From Oscheius sp. JU75 (lineage: Eukaryota; Nematoda; Chromadorea; Rhabditida; Rhabditidae): a stretch of 64,000 nt of DNA. Shown piece after piece: positions 39,150 through 52,256 of the stretch (the stretch's first letter is position 1; every line of letters begins with the position of its first letter). A program made the translations under genes and the position numbers. The notes beneath the pieces are model-generated. The model did not search any database and had not been told where the DNA came from. It saw nothing but the letters and a program-made list of their open reading frames with translations. The stretch lies in assembly GCA_037178855.1 (NCBI GenBank), contig JASJZC010000003.1:1116001-1180000 (forward strand), in the 5' to 3' direction.

Positions 39150-42100
39150 CTAACAGCTATGCCAACGTAACGAAGTGTCGAGGAAGGAGAGAAAACTATC
39201 AGCAGGTTAGTAAAAAATCTTTAAACCATTGATAACTTCTGCTTCTCAATGTAATCTTAACTGCCTTTATTTAAATGCTCGTAGTTTAAAAAACAAATTT
39301 GATAGTCTTCGTAACATGATAGCACATCACAAAAGTGATGTGATAGCAGTAACTGAAACATGGTTATCGAGTCATGTTTCTGACGGTTTAGTTATAGATG
39401 CCGTATTCTGTGGTTAGGTGTGATCGTAATACCACAGGGGGTGATGTTCTTTTTCTAGTGAAAGATCTTATTTCCTATACGGTGGTAAAAACACTTAAAC
39501 AGACGTGTAATGTCTTGGTAATTGATCTTTTTGTCAATTTATGCAGAATTCGATTAGTTTTGGCCTATAGGCCCCCTAATACGAAAGTTATTGATTGTGA
39601 CAATTTAATTGAATTCATTCAAGACATGGTTAGTTGTGGGCCTTCCTCTACTGTAGTTCCTGGTAATTTTAATATTCCCATAGGATCCTCATCCATCCTA
39701 GGGCCTTAGTTTTTTTCCGATCTATTGAATAACCTAATCTTAAAAAATAACGTAGACTTTGTTACGTGTAATAATAATATTCTTGACCGGATTTGTTCGT
39801 CGGAAGATTGTGTAGTTTCTAATACTATAAAATTAGCCCCAATTGGAAATTCTGATCATTGCGTCATAAAATTTGACGTGGTTTTATCTTCTGAATTAAC
39901 TGGTATTGACCTTCCCTTTGCTAATTATAAAAGGGCAGATTTCGACAGTATAAACAACGAACTTTCTATTATTGATTGGGAAACTTCACTCTCATGTTTT
40001 AGAGATGTCGATGAGTTGTATTCAAAGTTTAGTGCAATTGTTACATGCATAGTTGATAGATTTAAGCCTACATGTTTCAAAAAAGACCTCCTTAAGACCG
40101 TACCTGTCCATATTAGGAGATTGCTCTATAAAAGAGACCGACTTTTTAATGAGACTATACCACATCTTGGTATTGCTTACATAAGGGTCAGTCATAAGCT
40201 GATAATAACAGAATAATTATGCATAGCTTTAGCTATTCTCTGTTAAGAAACAAGATAGGATTTTAAGAAATCTCCATGGTAAAGCTCTTTACCTGTACGT
40301 AAAAGTAAAACTTGCTTCTAAGGCTAAATCATTGGTAATCTCTTCCGAGGGTACAGCCTATCGTAAGGATGACGATATTGCTAACGCGTTTGCCTCGTAC
40401 TTTGAGTCGGTTTACTGTAATGATCGCACACTAGAAACTAATGTTGGCCACTTCAGTGGTCAAATTCTTTCTACCTTCACTATTCTCCCCTTCGACATTA
40501 TTGGTGAAAGTAGATCTCTAAAGTCCAGCTGTTCTGTCACTGCCGATAAAATACCACAGATGGTATTTAAAAAATGCCTTAATAATCTCGCAGTCCCTCT
40601 TGCACATATTTTTAACTTTTCACTACGCCTAGGTTAAGTACCCTTGATTTGGAAAAAAGCAATAGTTACAGCTATCCCTAAAACCAGTTCAGCCAATCAT
40701 GTAAATGACTTTAGACCAGTATCTATAACGTCTCCGTCCTGTAAGTTAATGGAAAAAATAGTTAAAAGACACATTGACAAATGGGTCAGAGCTAATAATA
40801 TCATTCCTAGGCAACAGTTTGGGTTTAGGGCCAAGAGTGGCATTGACAATGCGTTGTGCGTTGATATCGCCGATTGGCAGTATGAACTGGGCTCTAAAAA
40901 GTCAGTAGATGTGGTGTACTTTGATGTTATGAAGGCTTTTGACACAGTAAACCACACTATTCTCCTTGAATTATTGAAAACCTATGGAATCAGAGGAAAT
41001 TTATTCAGTTGGCTAAAATCCTTCTTGACTGATCGCTTGTTCTGTGTTAAGTTTAACACTTCCTTTAGTGATTGGCTTCCTATAAAATCCGGTGATCCTC
41101 AAGGGAGTGTTATTGGTCCTATTCTATTCAATCTCTATGTAGCTAACATCATACGATTCTCAAACCTACCACGTGAGGTAAAGATTACTCAACTTCAGAG
41201 GACCATAGATAGCATAGTGTTGTTCTTTAGTAAGTTAAAACTGAATATTGCTGAAAAGAAGATTTTCGTTTTGCATCTGGGTTCTAAAACTTCAAGCATC
41301 TGTATCATATAAATGGTTTTCTCAATCAGAGTAGAAATTCTATACGCGAATTAGGAATACGTTATGATAGTTCCTTATCGTTCAGACATCAGGATGATCA
41401 TATGGTTCAATCTGCTAATATAGAAATATTTAGAAACTTTAAATATTTCTAACCAATGATCCAAGGTTGCTAACTAAGCTCTTTGTTACTTATGTTAGAT
41501 CCAGATTAGAATTTGGCTCTTTATTCTTAGACTAGTCAATGACCTCCTTTTTGCTCGAAAAATACTTTTAGGTGTAAGTCATACTCTATTATCTGATCTG
41601 TTCATCTTATGTCCTACAAATGGACGTACATCACAGTTCAAACTTTTACCTAAAAGGGTCTCAGTTAGGTCCACTTCAAAATACAAGTATTCCTGTACTT
41701 ACAGAATATCACGGCTCGTAGAAGAGAATGATATTTCTTTGAGGATAGTTTCAGGGCGTGCTGGCTTAGTCCAGTACGCAATTCTCCATTCAGAAGTTTT
41801 ATCAAGGACAATCAGGGATTAAGAAGACCTTCCTGTGATATCTCCCCTTCTCAAACCCCCCACCTTAGCATGGTTTACACGAAATTCTTGGTTAATATAT
41901 AGTCCCTGTCCCACGTAGAAAGGGTGGAGCGCAGCTCTGAAGGGTAAATGGTTTACGACCTCTACCTCTGTTCTGGAAGGAGACCAGTATCACGTATGTC
42001 GATAATTTCATAGCGCACCTACTGCGGCAGGGGATAGATTCTCTGCGACCCAGTAAGGTGTGATTGGAGCCTAGCTCTCACAGCAGAGTTTCTACTAGAC

Positions 42101-42235
42101 GTCCCGGTATGTAGGCACAGCCTCGAGTGTTTCAAACTATATTATTCCTGTAAATCAATTCCTGATACCCTCTGCTAATCCCCAATCCCTTTCCCCCATT
42201 ATACTGTATAACCAGTATTTGTATAGGAAAAGAGT
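39150..42235 (+). mobile_element. jockey/CR1-like LINE, 5'-truncated and decayed
   Basis: Plus-strand non-LTR retrotransposon. It starts within the end of ORF1 (similar to block A 10900-11000). Endonuclease: LNCLYLNARSLKNKFDSLRN, VIAVTETWLSS, LVLAYRPPN, NSDHCVIKFDV, in three frames. Reverse transcriptase: ITSPSCKLMEKIVKRHIDKW, QQFGFRAKSGIDNALCVDIA, VVYFDVMKAFDTVNHTILLE, SGDPQGSVIGPILFNLYVAN; the following FADD-box region is deleted. Past 41320 the C-terminal ELGIRYDSSLSF and SANIEIFRNFK segments and a long 3' region run to 42235, where block B begins. Inactive. Confidence 0.85.
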
Positions 42236-43101
42236 TCATGGCGTTCCTCCAGTGGTATCAGTTCGAACATTTATGGTTCTGATAATGTTGAACAATGAAT
42301 TTGTAAACAAGTTATCTTGAACACGAGAGAGTGAGTTTTGCGCACTTGACGATCCGGTGTGAATGCTTGTCGATTACCGGGGCTACAAGGAGAAAAATTT
42401 TCGTCGCTTGACTCCAAGTTTTGCTTCGTATTCCACACAACAAAAAGTTGGAAATTCTTAAACAGGCACCACGACTCGATTTGGCGCACACTTGCGTACA
42501 TTTGCAGGAAATCGCAAAGCGAAAAAAAAGTCATCATGTCTTTAAAATTGCGATAACCCAAACTTCGGAACGGAAGCGGCTATGCCCGTTCAATTTGGGA
42601 AGGATAGAACGGCCCTTCCCGCACATATACGAGCACTTTTTTGGAATTAAAAATGTATGAATCTAGAATTACCTTACGTAGCCGGATACTGCAGGGAAGA
42701 GCATGAGCGTGGCTCTCATTATTGGTCAGCGATAACCTGCCTAAATAAAACTCTTACTGCAACATCTTAGAAATTCCTCGAACCAATACAAATCTCGTGT
42801 TCGACTACAAACAAATGATAAGACCGTTCATACCGCTATGCAAGGAGTACATCACGTAAGGATGCTGAGAAGATGAATAATAGCATCTGATAATCAAGAA
42901 AGAGTTTCTGTCATGTAGGGACAGACTGAATACACAAGGAAATATGAACCGTTGAACCCAGATACGGAACTAAACAAGATCTGGTGCTCAGAGGAGTTCA
43001 TTATTTCCGAAAGTACTCAGAAACAGTCCATTGCTTGGCTGCTCGGAGACAGTAAGCCAGAGAAAGAGAGACAGAGAGACGCAGAGAAAAAAAGACAGAC
43101 T

Positions 43102-43691
43102 TTAAAAGCCGGTCTGCAAAGAACAGCTCTTCATTAAACTTCGTCCTGTACAAGCTATTGAAGAGGGAGAAGGGAACGCTTCGTGGATCCCATTTGTTGC
43201 GAACTTCATAGTACATTCAAAGATATTTTTATTTACAAAATAGGGTGACTGCCTGCTATGAAGGTGATGCTCGATGTTTTCAGCTATGATTGCCAACGGA
43301 TGGATGCGGTAGAAGACATCGAATTTCCCGACACCTCTCACAAACATCGCTCACATCACGTTGGAGCTTTCAGGTACTGGATTTCTAAACTTTAGAAGAT
43401 TAGGACATACTCTAAAACGTTACGAGTGGATCTCCAGAGTTGCAACATCGACCAGACGAAGACAGAACATGATGAAGTTGACTACCCAGAGGATAACTCT
43501 GGTTCAGAAGAATATGGGAGCAGAAACATCGAGAAAGAGCAACTTGTTATTTTGTCTACTGTTTCTACCTTATATCCGTATTTATTTCTCGCCATGTCGC
43601 AATGAAGTATGACGGCTGTTTGGGCGAAGCCTTCAGTCTGGAATATCCTTATACTGCCTGATAATCCTAGGAAAAATTCGAGATGAGCCAC
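43102..43691 (-). pseudogene. otopetrin-like 3' fragment (block B)
   Basis: Twin of 8652-9241 with the same two C-terminal segments (TAVILHCDMARNKYG; VFYRIHPLAIIAENIEHHL). Only three base differences were seen over about 980 bp around it. Non-functional as an isolated 3' end. Confidence 0.72.
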
Positions 43692-44211
43692 TATTCAAAG
43701 TGAAAAAAATGCAATAACGTAGAGTAACAGCGATTCGAATGGCTATTTGTTCTTGTAATTTGGGTGTGTACGTGTGAACGTTGGATACTCAGCCGAAGAG
43801 AGTTTGACGTGGGAGTTTGTAGTTTTTTAAACAGACTATATTTTCAGCTCAATGTGACTTTTTAATCTTTGTGCTGCAAAGATGTGGTTTACGATCTCGT
43901 CTACAACTTTGTACATCGGAAAGCTAACAAGTGAAATGAGTTGTGCAGCCGAAAAACGTCAACACGTAATTGAGTCTATACATTTATGCTACCGTGTAAA
44001 AATGGAAAAAAGGGAAAAATTGTTCAGGGCTATGAAAGAAAAAATCTAAAAATGGCAACCTGTGTCTCTGTCTCACTGCCAGGTGCGAGATTTTGAACAC
44101 TTGACTCAACTGTTGCGGTGAAAAGATTCACTCCTCGCCGAAGCAGCAATGATGAAACTTTATTTATGACTGGCACATAAATATTTCTTAAGATTACATA
44201 CAGTTTTATTT

Positions 44212-47200
44212 ACAAAGGAGGGGGTTGACAGCGAAGGGTTTGCTTCCAGTGCAAATGGTGCTCGATGTGGTCAGAAATGATAGCCAGCGAATGGAAACGA
44301 TAGAAAACGACGAAGAGGCCGAGTCCTCTAACGAGCATTGTCCACATCTCGTTGGAGCCTTTAGGTACAGGATTTCTCAAAGTTAAAAGCTGTTACAGTT
44401 GGTTTAGAAATTTACGCGTAGATTCCCAGAGCTGCAGCATCAAACAAATCGAGGCTGAACATGATGAAATTGACGTACCAAAGGATAAGACCAGCCTGAA
44501 ACTTGCCAGTTGATAGTTTTGCTATTGCCTCTACCACGAATCCGAACTTGTTCTTTACCATATCGCAATGAAGAATGACGGTTGTTTGAGCGAAGCCTTG
44601 AATCTAAAAAAAAATTCAATCTTCCACGGCTTTTTCAGGTTCGAAACCAGCACCACTTACACAAAACTACAGATAAGCCCGAAAACGATGAGTTGTTGGG
44701 ATACTCACCATACTGAACACGTCGGTGGCGACACTCCCGTATACAAAGATAGTTGAGTATGCCGTTGGAATTAGATAGGCCGAATGAACCAAGCCAACTC
44801 AAGATTTGTGGTTAGGATTACACCGAAAAGTAGTTACTGCTGGCATAGGAAAAGAAGCCAATTGTTCCAAAGGTTAACAAGTTCCGGTCCAGAATTTCTG
44901 TGGGAGTTTTCTTTTTAGCCTCTTCTTGAGCTAGTTGATCATCATCAAGCAGTGGCTGCCGATCCTCCTTCCCATCTATGCTTCCTCCAAAAAGAAAAAC
45001 ACAGGCGACTATTCCAGCAATAAGAACTACGATGTGGTATACAAAAAAATACTAAACACTGGTTTTCTCTTTTTGCAATGGGACTTACCATCTTAGAGTT
45101 ATCGTGATCAGCTTTTATGACGTCAAGAACGATCAGGACAAGCATCAAGGCACAAGAAACAACTGGAAGAATTTTGTGAGTAGAAATAACCTGCTATCCA
45201 ACAAAGAGTTGCATAGTAGATTAGATTAGAATATTTATTTGTCCAGATGGATTAAACATTGGTTTTATATTGGGTTGGAAGCTAAATCTTTTCGCTTTTT
45301 CAAATGCAAAAATTTATTGACTTCCATACAACTATTTCATTCGTTGTAATCACCATTATGATGTACCACGTCCGCCCATTTCACGGGTAGCTTACGGATG
45401 CCACGCTCGTAGAACACCTTAGGTTTCGACGCGAAGAAGGTTGTCAACCAGGTTTTGAGTACGCCGTCGGAATCGAATTGTTGTCCTTCAATATCGTTGT
45501 TGAGAATCCGGAACAGATAATAGTCAGAAGGGTCAAGGTTCGGGCTATAGGGAGGATGGGGTAGAATTTTCCAACCCAGGTCGTGGATCTTGGAACGAGT
45601 GAGTTTTGCAACATGGAGGCGCGTGTTGTCCATCTGCCTTCGACTTGAGCAGCCGTTTACGACGAAGTGCAACGGTAACCTTTTCAACTTACTGGCTGTA
45701 TATAACGATTGTAAGGGTAGTTCTAACGTTCAGAAATTCCCAGTGCACCACTCTTTCGATATCCCAGAAAACACAGGGCATAATCTTCTTTAATGAGTGT
45801 CGGGTTTCACATCAGGACTTGGTGCCTGCCCTGGACCCACTCATTGACGCTTCCTTTGAAAGTTTATCTATGTTACCCACTTCTCATTCAACATCACCAG
45901 GCTTTTGTTAACCTTTTAAAAAGGATTCCCTCTCATACCTGGACAAGAGAAAATGGGCGACGGACATGTGCTGCCACTTCAGGAAAACCGGATTTTATAG
46001 GAAGCCAATCACTAAACGAAGTGTTAACCTTAACACAGAACAATCGTGCAGTCAAGAAAGATTTTAGCCAACTGAATAAATTTCGTCTGATTCCATAGAT
46101 TTTCAATAATTCAAGAAAAATAGTATTTCTGTGTCAAAAACCTTCCTAATATCAAAGTAAATCACATCTACTGATTTTTTAGAACCCAGTGTATACTGAA
46201 AATCGGCTATATCAGCACACAAAGCATCACTGCAACTCTTAGCCCTAAGCCCAAACTGTTGCCTAGGAATGCCTTATTAGCTTTGACCCACTTGTCAATA
46301 TATCTCTGAACTATTTTTTCCATTAACTTACAGGACGTAGACGTAATAGAAATTGGTCTGAAGTCATTTACATAATTGGCTGAACTGGTTTTAGGAATAG
46401 CTGGCTGAACTGGTTTTAGGAATAATTATGTGTCACCCTGTAGAAAGTTCGTTGTATATGTTATCAAAATTTGCTCTAAGGGAAGGTCAATCCCAGTTAA
46501 TTCAAAAGATAAAACCATGTCAAACTTCTGGGAAACAAAAGTTATCAATGATTGAAAGATTTTTTACCCACCTGATGATGGTTTTCCGTCCTTCCGCGTC
46601 GTTTAGTTACGTTTGCATAGGGTTCGTTAATGGTCGACTCGTTTCATTTGTTCTCGTCGAATTCTTTGTCAGTCAAGATAAACTCTTCCTTGGACATTTT
46701 ATTGACAATTTTCCCTTCGTTATAGTTGATGAACAGCTCCATTTGTCGTTCCATTAATAGCCAAGCTTATCCTCTTTAGTCGAAGGGCGAATTTCTTGAT
46801 ACGATCATTTAGCGAGAGAGAGGGATGAATGAAGGTCAAAGACCGGATGAAGAGTACCAAACAGCTTCCGACCTTCCTTTTTAGCCTGTTTGGCCCAGGT
46901 GCGAATCCTAGCAAATCCAGGATCTCACTTTGGAAAGGCGAGGAGGGAAGAACGAGCTTGAGCAATCTAGAACCTGCCTTACCCATTCCATAGAAGGAAG
47001 TCATTTGGAAGGGAAGATTGTTGAAGATTCAACCAAGACGATTCCTACCCTCTTCATACTGAAGTTGCGCGGACTTGTTTGTATCCTCGTTGAAACCACT
47101 TATGACCAGGGAATGACGTCTCTCGATCTGCTCGAAGGTTTCCTCCGCATTCTGTGTTGCAGTTGATTTCACATCAGGAGTATCCGGCAGAGGAGCCATC

Positions 47201-49212
47201 AATGCAGAACAAATTGCTACGAAGGCTGCAGCGTAGTCACCGTTGATGTCCTTGCAGAACTTTTTAAGATCCTCTTTTGGCTTGATTTCCGGAGTGGCTG
47301 GCTTGGTAGCGACATCTGGATCCATTGTAGTTGTAGTAAAAGCGTTCTTATTGGTGGAGCAATTTCCGGATGCAACCATAATTGATGGTAACAGAACGAT
47401 AATTAAAAAACCGAGCGATAATTGAAAAAGAAAGACGGTAATTGTTAAAAGACTCCAATTAGCGAAGTTTGCGGGTTAACTTTTTTTTCACCTTGAAGAC
47501 TCCCTCTTGTAAAGTGGTATGCCTTGATCCGCTCTACAACTTTGCAAAGCTCAGAAATAGGTACATACAGAACTTCACTATACTATAATGCTGGCATCCA
47601 AACGCATCTAACAATAAGGGCCCCATGAGCTACTACACATCAAAATGTGATGAGTTACATACCGAACAATATCCAACTGAACATTCCTCTCGGAAGTTCA
47701 TGTTTCTCCTCATCAGGCTCTCTTTCTTTTTCGCCAGTTAGACAAATGATGCCGATGATGATGGAGATGGTGACCACCAAGAACTCGGCAGTTGCTGAGT
47801 AGCTGAAAGTAATTAAATTTAATATTTGTCTGTACGACGCTCTAATTTTTTCAGCGCTAAACTCACATTGTTTCTGTTAACCCATCCCAGACAATTCCAA
47901 AGATGCCTTCGACGTCGTGTGATCCGTCGAATTCGTAGTCTCGGATTGGCGAAACCTTCCAATCTGCATATGCACGTTGTACGGGGAGGTAGGAGTGTTC
48001 TGTGTGGTTATTGCGTCTAAAGAAGTCGTTGTGAGACTTTTACTTTTTCTTACTCTACTATTTCGTGATAAATGTGCTTCAATTCTGCAGCCATTGTAAG
48101 CACGTAGGAAAAGCATGTTGCCGAAAGTAGATAAGTGAGACAGAACAGATTCCATTTGGTTCTTCGAGGATACTGAAATGGAAATAATTCACCTCTACCT
48201 CGTCTGAATTCTGTGCGCAGGTTTTGAAAGATACAAACAAACAAAATAGATGGTTTTTGTCACAAGCTACATATGTTTGCGATGTTATCCATTAAAAGAC
48301 AAAAAAATTTCTCGCACGTGGGAATCGAACCCGACTGGTTTTGGAACTCTAGTCGGAGGTCTATGGGACTACGTCATGGGACAAAGTTCGCTCCCGCTGC
48401 AAATATTTGAAAATCACCCTCCCCGGCCCAAAGAAAAAGAGACCTGACCGCTTGAATAGAGATAAGGGCAAACTGCCTAGAGATAAGAACCAAGCGTGCG
48501 AGCTTTGCTGACTTACAAATCTGTTCAGGAATACGAACAATGACAGTCCTCCAAAAAGAGCCATCTTTAGCCCTCTCTCAATTTGTACCCTGCAATCGGT
48601 AGATTTGTCAGACCAAGCCCACAATTATTACAAAGTTATGCAGACAGTTTCATCATCAGGCCCACATTTCAGCAGTTGTATCAACTCGAAGAAGGCGATA
48701 CCGATGCCGAAGACTGAACAAGCTCTAGTTAGTACCCGCTACTCTTACATGATGTAAGAAGACGCAGGGCAAAGCTCGCAATGATTGCATGTTTCTCCAT
48801 TGGGTAATTCTTGCACTTCCACCAGTATAGAGTAAGTATAGGATAGGCGAATGTGTAAACGATGGACGGTACGTAGAGAACACACTTTGATACCTCAAAG
48901 AGTGCGATCATCGAGTTGTTAACTCAAACTTACAAAAACAAAAAAATCGCCTGTTCTTATACTCTGCTCTGCCATCTCTTTCAGTCGAAACGAAGCCAGT
49001 AGTGGTACCACAACGACGCAGAAGAGAGGAACAAATTCTCTGATCTTTCGAATTCGTTTAAGTTCCCGATTTGCTTGGGCTTGAGCTTGACGTACTTGTT
49101 GACTATTCGGATCTAATGGTGGATCAGGCCATTCATCAGCATTGTGTTCTGCTCCAGTGATGGACGGCTCTGGCCCTGTCGAACTCTCATCGGAATCCAT
49201 TGTTGAAGACAA
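44212..49212 (-). CDS. otopetrin-like proton channel (OTOP/OTPL family), block B
   Basis: Paralogue of 9747-13320 with the same exon plan. Start at 49212 (MSSTMDSDES; second Met at 49200), stop at 44212 next to AATAAA. Exons seen: REFVPLFCVVVVPLLASFR; YVPSIVYTFAYPILTLYWW (one extra Trp compared with A); FGIGIAFFELIQLLKCG; MALFGGLSLFVFLNR; WNLFCLTYLLSATCFSYV; a glycosylated loop; FLVVTISIIIGIICL; ALMLVLIVLDVI; an acidic DDDQ-type linker; YLIPTAYSTIFVYGS; VILHCDMVKNKFG; FYRFHSLAIISDHIEHHL. One intron is expanded to about 2.5 kb by a LINE and a mariner. No lesion found in the exons checked. Proton-channel role inferred from family. Confidence 0.72.
45270..45960 (-). mobile_element. mariner (DD34D) remnant in an otopetrin intron
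   Basis: The transposase C-terminal half is open on the minus strand: QMDNTRLHVAKLTRSKIHDL (second Asp), GWKILPHPPYSPNLDPSDYY (third Asp; spacing exactly 34), FFASKPKVFYERGIRKLPVK, GDYNE-stop. The N-terminal half is rearranged and frameshifted. The low-coordinate end (TTGGGTTGGAAGCTAAATCT) looks like a terminal repeat. Same family as 19190-20200. Confidence 0.85.
46010..47480 (-). mobile_element. LINE remnant in an otopetrin intron (block B)
   Basis: 46010-46427 is the reverse complement of the reverse-transcriptase region of the LINE at 40640-41060. 46430-47480 is the ORF1-containing part shared with block A: DPDVATKPATPEIKPKEDLK, EETFEQIERRHSLVISGF, RLLKLVLPSSPFQSEILDLL, SLSLNDRIKKFALRLKRI. 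ORF1 is better kept here than in A. A 24-bp tandem duplication (GGCTGAACTGGTTTTAGGAA) marks the junction at 46376-46425. Either one deleted element or two insertions. Confidence 0.75.
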
Positions 49213-49539
49213 AAACGGACAGAAACCGGGCGACTGCCGAAAGGTATAGAGAGATAGTCGCGGAATTCTCTTTAATACCCACCGTTGCCTCACTATCACT
49301 TGGAGTAAATAAAGGACGGGGTGCAGGCACTGACTCAGCCCTTGTTCTTTGCTTCAAGAAGCCATGAAACAATATACGTTTCAGAAAAGCGATAATTATT
49401 GTCACCATCAGATTTCAGCAGAATCTCGTCACAATGCCACACAAGGTTCGTCCAAGCGAGCTCTTTTCCGGCTGCCGAGGTAGTACGGCGCAATCTATCT
49501 TGCAGGCGAGATAACATTGGTGAGACTTCTCATAATTAT

Positions 49540-51066
49540 CGTCACATTGGAGCATTTTTAAATTACGAATAGATTCCTAATATTCCCGACTCGAACAAGT
49601 CCAGACAGAACAGAATGAAGTTGACTACCCAAAGAACGTTTCCAGTCTATAATTGTCTCCCCTATTGTTAATTGTTGACTCTACCCCAAATCTGTATTGT
49701 AAGAGAATGACTTCTGTCTGGGCAAGGGCTTGAATTTGAATGGGTAGTCAGTCACTGTCACTGTCCCTATCACTCACGAGACTGCAAATGTCGATAAGAA
49801 CACTTTCAATGGTAAAGTTTGTTGGATTATCTGTAGGAATCAGATACGCTGAGTGTACCAAGCCAACGAAACATTTCACTTTTTGATACTAATCGGACTT
49901 ACAGCACGCGTAAAAGAAGAAGCCTGCGGTACCAAAGTTCAGCAAGTACCTGCCCAGTATCTTTGTCGGAGTCCTTTCGACTCTCTGATTCACATTGTGT
50001 GCTTTGTTTTCAATTAAAGGCTGTTCCATCTCATCATTCCCTTGTTTCCCATTGCCTGCAAAGTGGTAAACAGCACAGGCTAAAATCCCGACCAGAAGAA
50101 CAAGAACGTGGGTTAGAACGAAAATCTGAACAATACTTTAGATTTGTTTAAATACTGCAAACCACCTTGGTTACCCAACTGTCAGAATTAGCCTTCTGAA
50201 CGCTGAGGAGTATGGGACCAACTTGGAAGGCAAAGGTGACGAGGACTGAAAAAATATATAGTAAAGTCATAATCAATAGTCAAATGATGGTTTCAGGATT
50301 AGTCACTAACCGATCCCTGTTCACAAGGCCATCCTTGAAAGATTTCTATTGTGGCGTCCATGCGGATACGGCTGCTCTCTCTTTCCAAACAAGCAATTAA
50401 TCCTGATATTGTTCGAAATGGCTACCATCAGGAATTAACAGATAGTTGCATACCTAACTACATTTTAGATTTGGAACTAGAATGTCTTACAACATTTCCT
50501 TGTAGTCATTAAAGAGAGTCCCGATGTCAAAATCGGATATATAGCTCTCGTCATGGTGGCGCCTGGTGGTCGGTATTGTTATGGTGCCTGAGTAATCTTA
50601 GATTCTTCACCAATATGTCTTACCTTACGATCCCGTGGTAAACAATCTGTTCTCCTTGAGCAATGGTGAGAAAGTAGGCATAGAGTGATGGAAGGTTTGA
50701 GACGAGGAACAGGTTCCATTTGTTCTGTCGGCGGTACTGAAAAGTTTAATTCCGTTTTTGATAAAATTCAGAAGGCTCATAATCTGCGAGAGAAGCTTGT
50801 CACCGCCCATGATTTTCAAGCTTTACCGTCAACGTTGATTGAAAGCAATGCTTGTCTTCTCCGTATCAGCTTAGCTGGGCAACCAAACCGGCAATATCCC
50901 CTGTTCTTTGATCCTCGTGAGCCATCTCTTTCAGAGGCCACATGGTAAGCAGAACAAGACTTTTTTTTTTCTGAGCCTGCATCAGAAGCCGTTCTTCTCC
51001 TGCAGTTCTTCGGTCAAGATCTTCTTTGTCCTTCAACTCTTCAAGCTGTACAGGAACGCCTTCCAT
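49540..51066 (-). pseudogene. second otopetrin-like gene (block B), rearranged
   Basis: Start ATG at 51066 (MEGVPVQLEELKDKEDLDRR). Recognisable further on: NKWNLFLVSNLPSLYAYFLT near 50700; a loop corresponding to 13770-13870; LTHVLVLLVGILACAVYHFA; ERTPTKILGRYLLNFGTAGF; SAYLIPTDNPTNFTIESVLI; QTEVILLQYRFG. Several early exons (A 14040-14340 equivalents) are deleted and replaced by unrelated sequence at 50750-50870, and the final FYRxHS segment is not found. Retains the second half that block A has lost. Confidence 0.6.
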
Positions 51067-51379
51067 GGTGAAAAATGTGGTGTATAAAAAAATGATGACG
51101 GAAATAGGACCCAAATTCTCACCACTCCAAACTTGCTCGTGTAATGACTTAGTCATTATTCTTTACTATGGCCATTTCTGCAGCGCGATGATAATGCTGG
51201 CTAACAAAATGCTGCAAATGCTCCTGTATACTCCAAAAGTATTATCCTAGATTAGAGTTGACAAGACAAGTCAGGACAGTTCAAGACAGTGAGTCGCTCT
51301 ACCAGGAACATAAGCGACTGGTCACCCTTCAATCGGGTTCTCCTATCTTAAGTGTGAAGGTTTCTGTGGCGGACCAATT

Positions 51380-51725
51380 ATTTTGTCCAGAAAATCAAGA
51401 AACAGTTATTGCCTAAATTGGTTGGCAAGTCAACTTTCGGACATAACTTGAGGATCTTGGGCTCGTCCTGGTTCGAAGGTCTCTTCTCCTTGTCCAGATG
51501 GTGCGACAACGCTGTCGATCTCAACGAAAAGTACAGTCTCGAGAAGTCCACAGCCGTGCATTGGAAGAAGAACGAGCCGAAGAATTGGTACGACGACAGC
51601 ACTTGACTCGACGCGAGTGATTCTCAAAGGGCGATCTGAAGAAGAAGACCATATTCACGCCTGGATGACGATGCCAGATGGTCGAAAGTACATTTCCACG
51701 CAGGGACCTGTACTATCGAGGTCAG
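51380..51725 (+). pseudogene. protein-tyrosine-phosphatase fragment (block B)
   Basis: Copy of 14873-15275: KNEPKNWYDDS, DSTRVILKGRSEEEDHIHAW, MTMPDGRKYISTQGP. It stops at the block junction, where sequence of block B' follows. The catalytic Cys region is absent. Confidence 0.75.
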
Positions 51726-52256
51726 ATTCTCAAGTTTCTAGGAAGCCATTCAAAAAGAAAATGCCGAGAGCTATTGCGAATCGCCGTAGGAAGAGAAAGT
51801 AAACTCTTTTTTGCTTTATTCACCGTGATGTTTAGGTTGATTTCAGGGAATCTTTTGTTTACGATCTTCTTTGTTTGTTGGTTAGCTCGATGTGTGAGTT
51901 CGGATTCTGGACACACACAATGGATTGTTTGTCTTCATCACACTCAATTTCAGATTATCTTTTTTGGTTCACATGGCTACAAACATGACAAAATGAATAG
52001 GTTTGTCTCTGAATGAAATAAAGTGAAACTTGTCTTGATCTTGCGCTATTTCACAAGACAGATACTTACTGTTTCTGTGACTTTGGCTTTCTGTGTTTCT
52101 ATCTATTTTAAATTGTTCTCCCGTCTGTCTCTGGAAGCGTCAGTTAGACCAAAGCAGGACACATAGAGCTCTTAAAATATCTCATCGATCCACACAGGTT
52201 GTTAAGTAGGTCGTTTGTTAAACATGTTTAGTAATTAATTACAAATGTGAATTGAA

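Larger units (their letters stand above)
42236..51725. repeat. segmental duplication block B (otopetrin cluster), paralogous to 7768-15285
   Basis: Same gene order and strand as block A. It begins exactly at the 3' end of the LINE and is joined at 51725 to block B'. Contains extra insertions (a mariner at 45270-45960 and LINE reverse-transcriptase sequence at 46010-46427) and about 0.8 kb of otopetrin sequence that A has lost. Confidence 0.88.
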
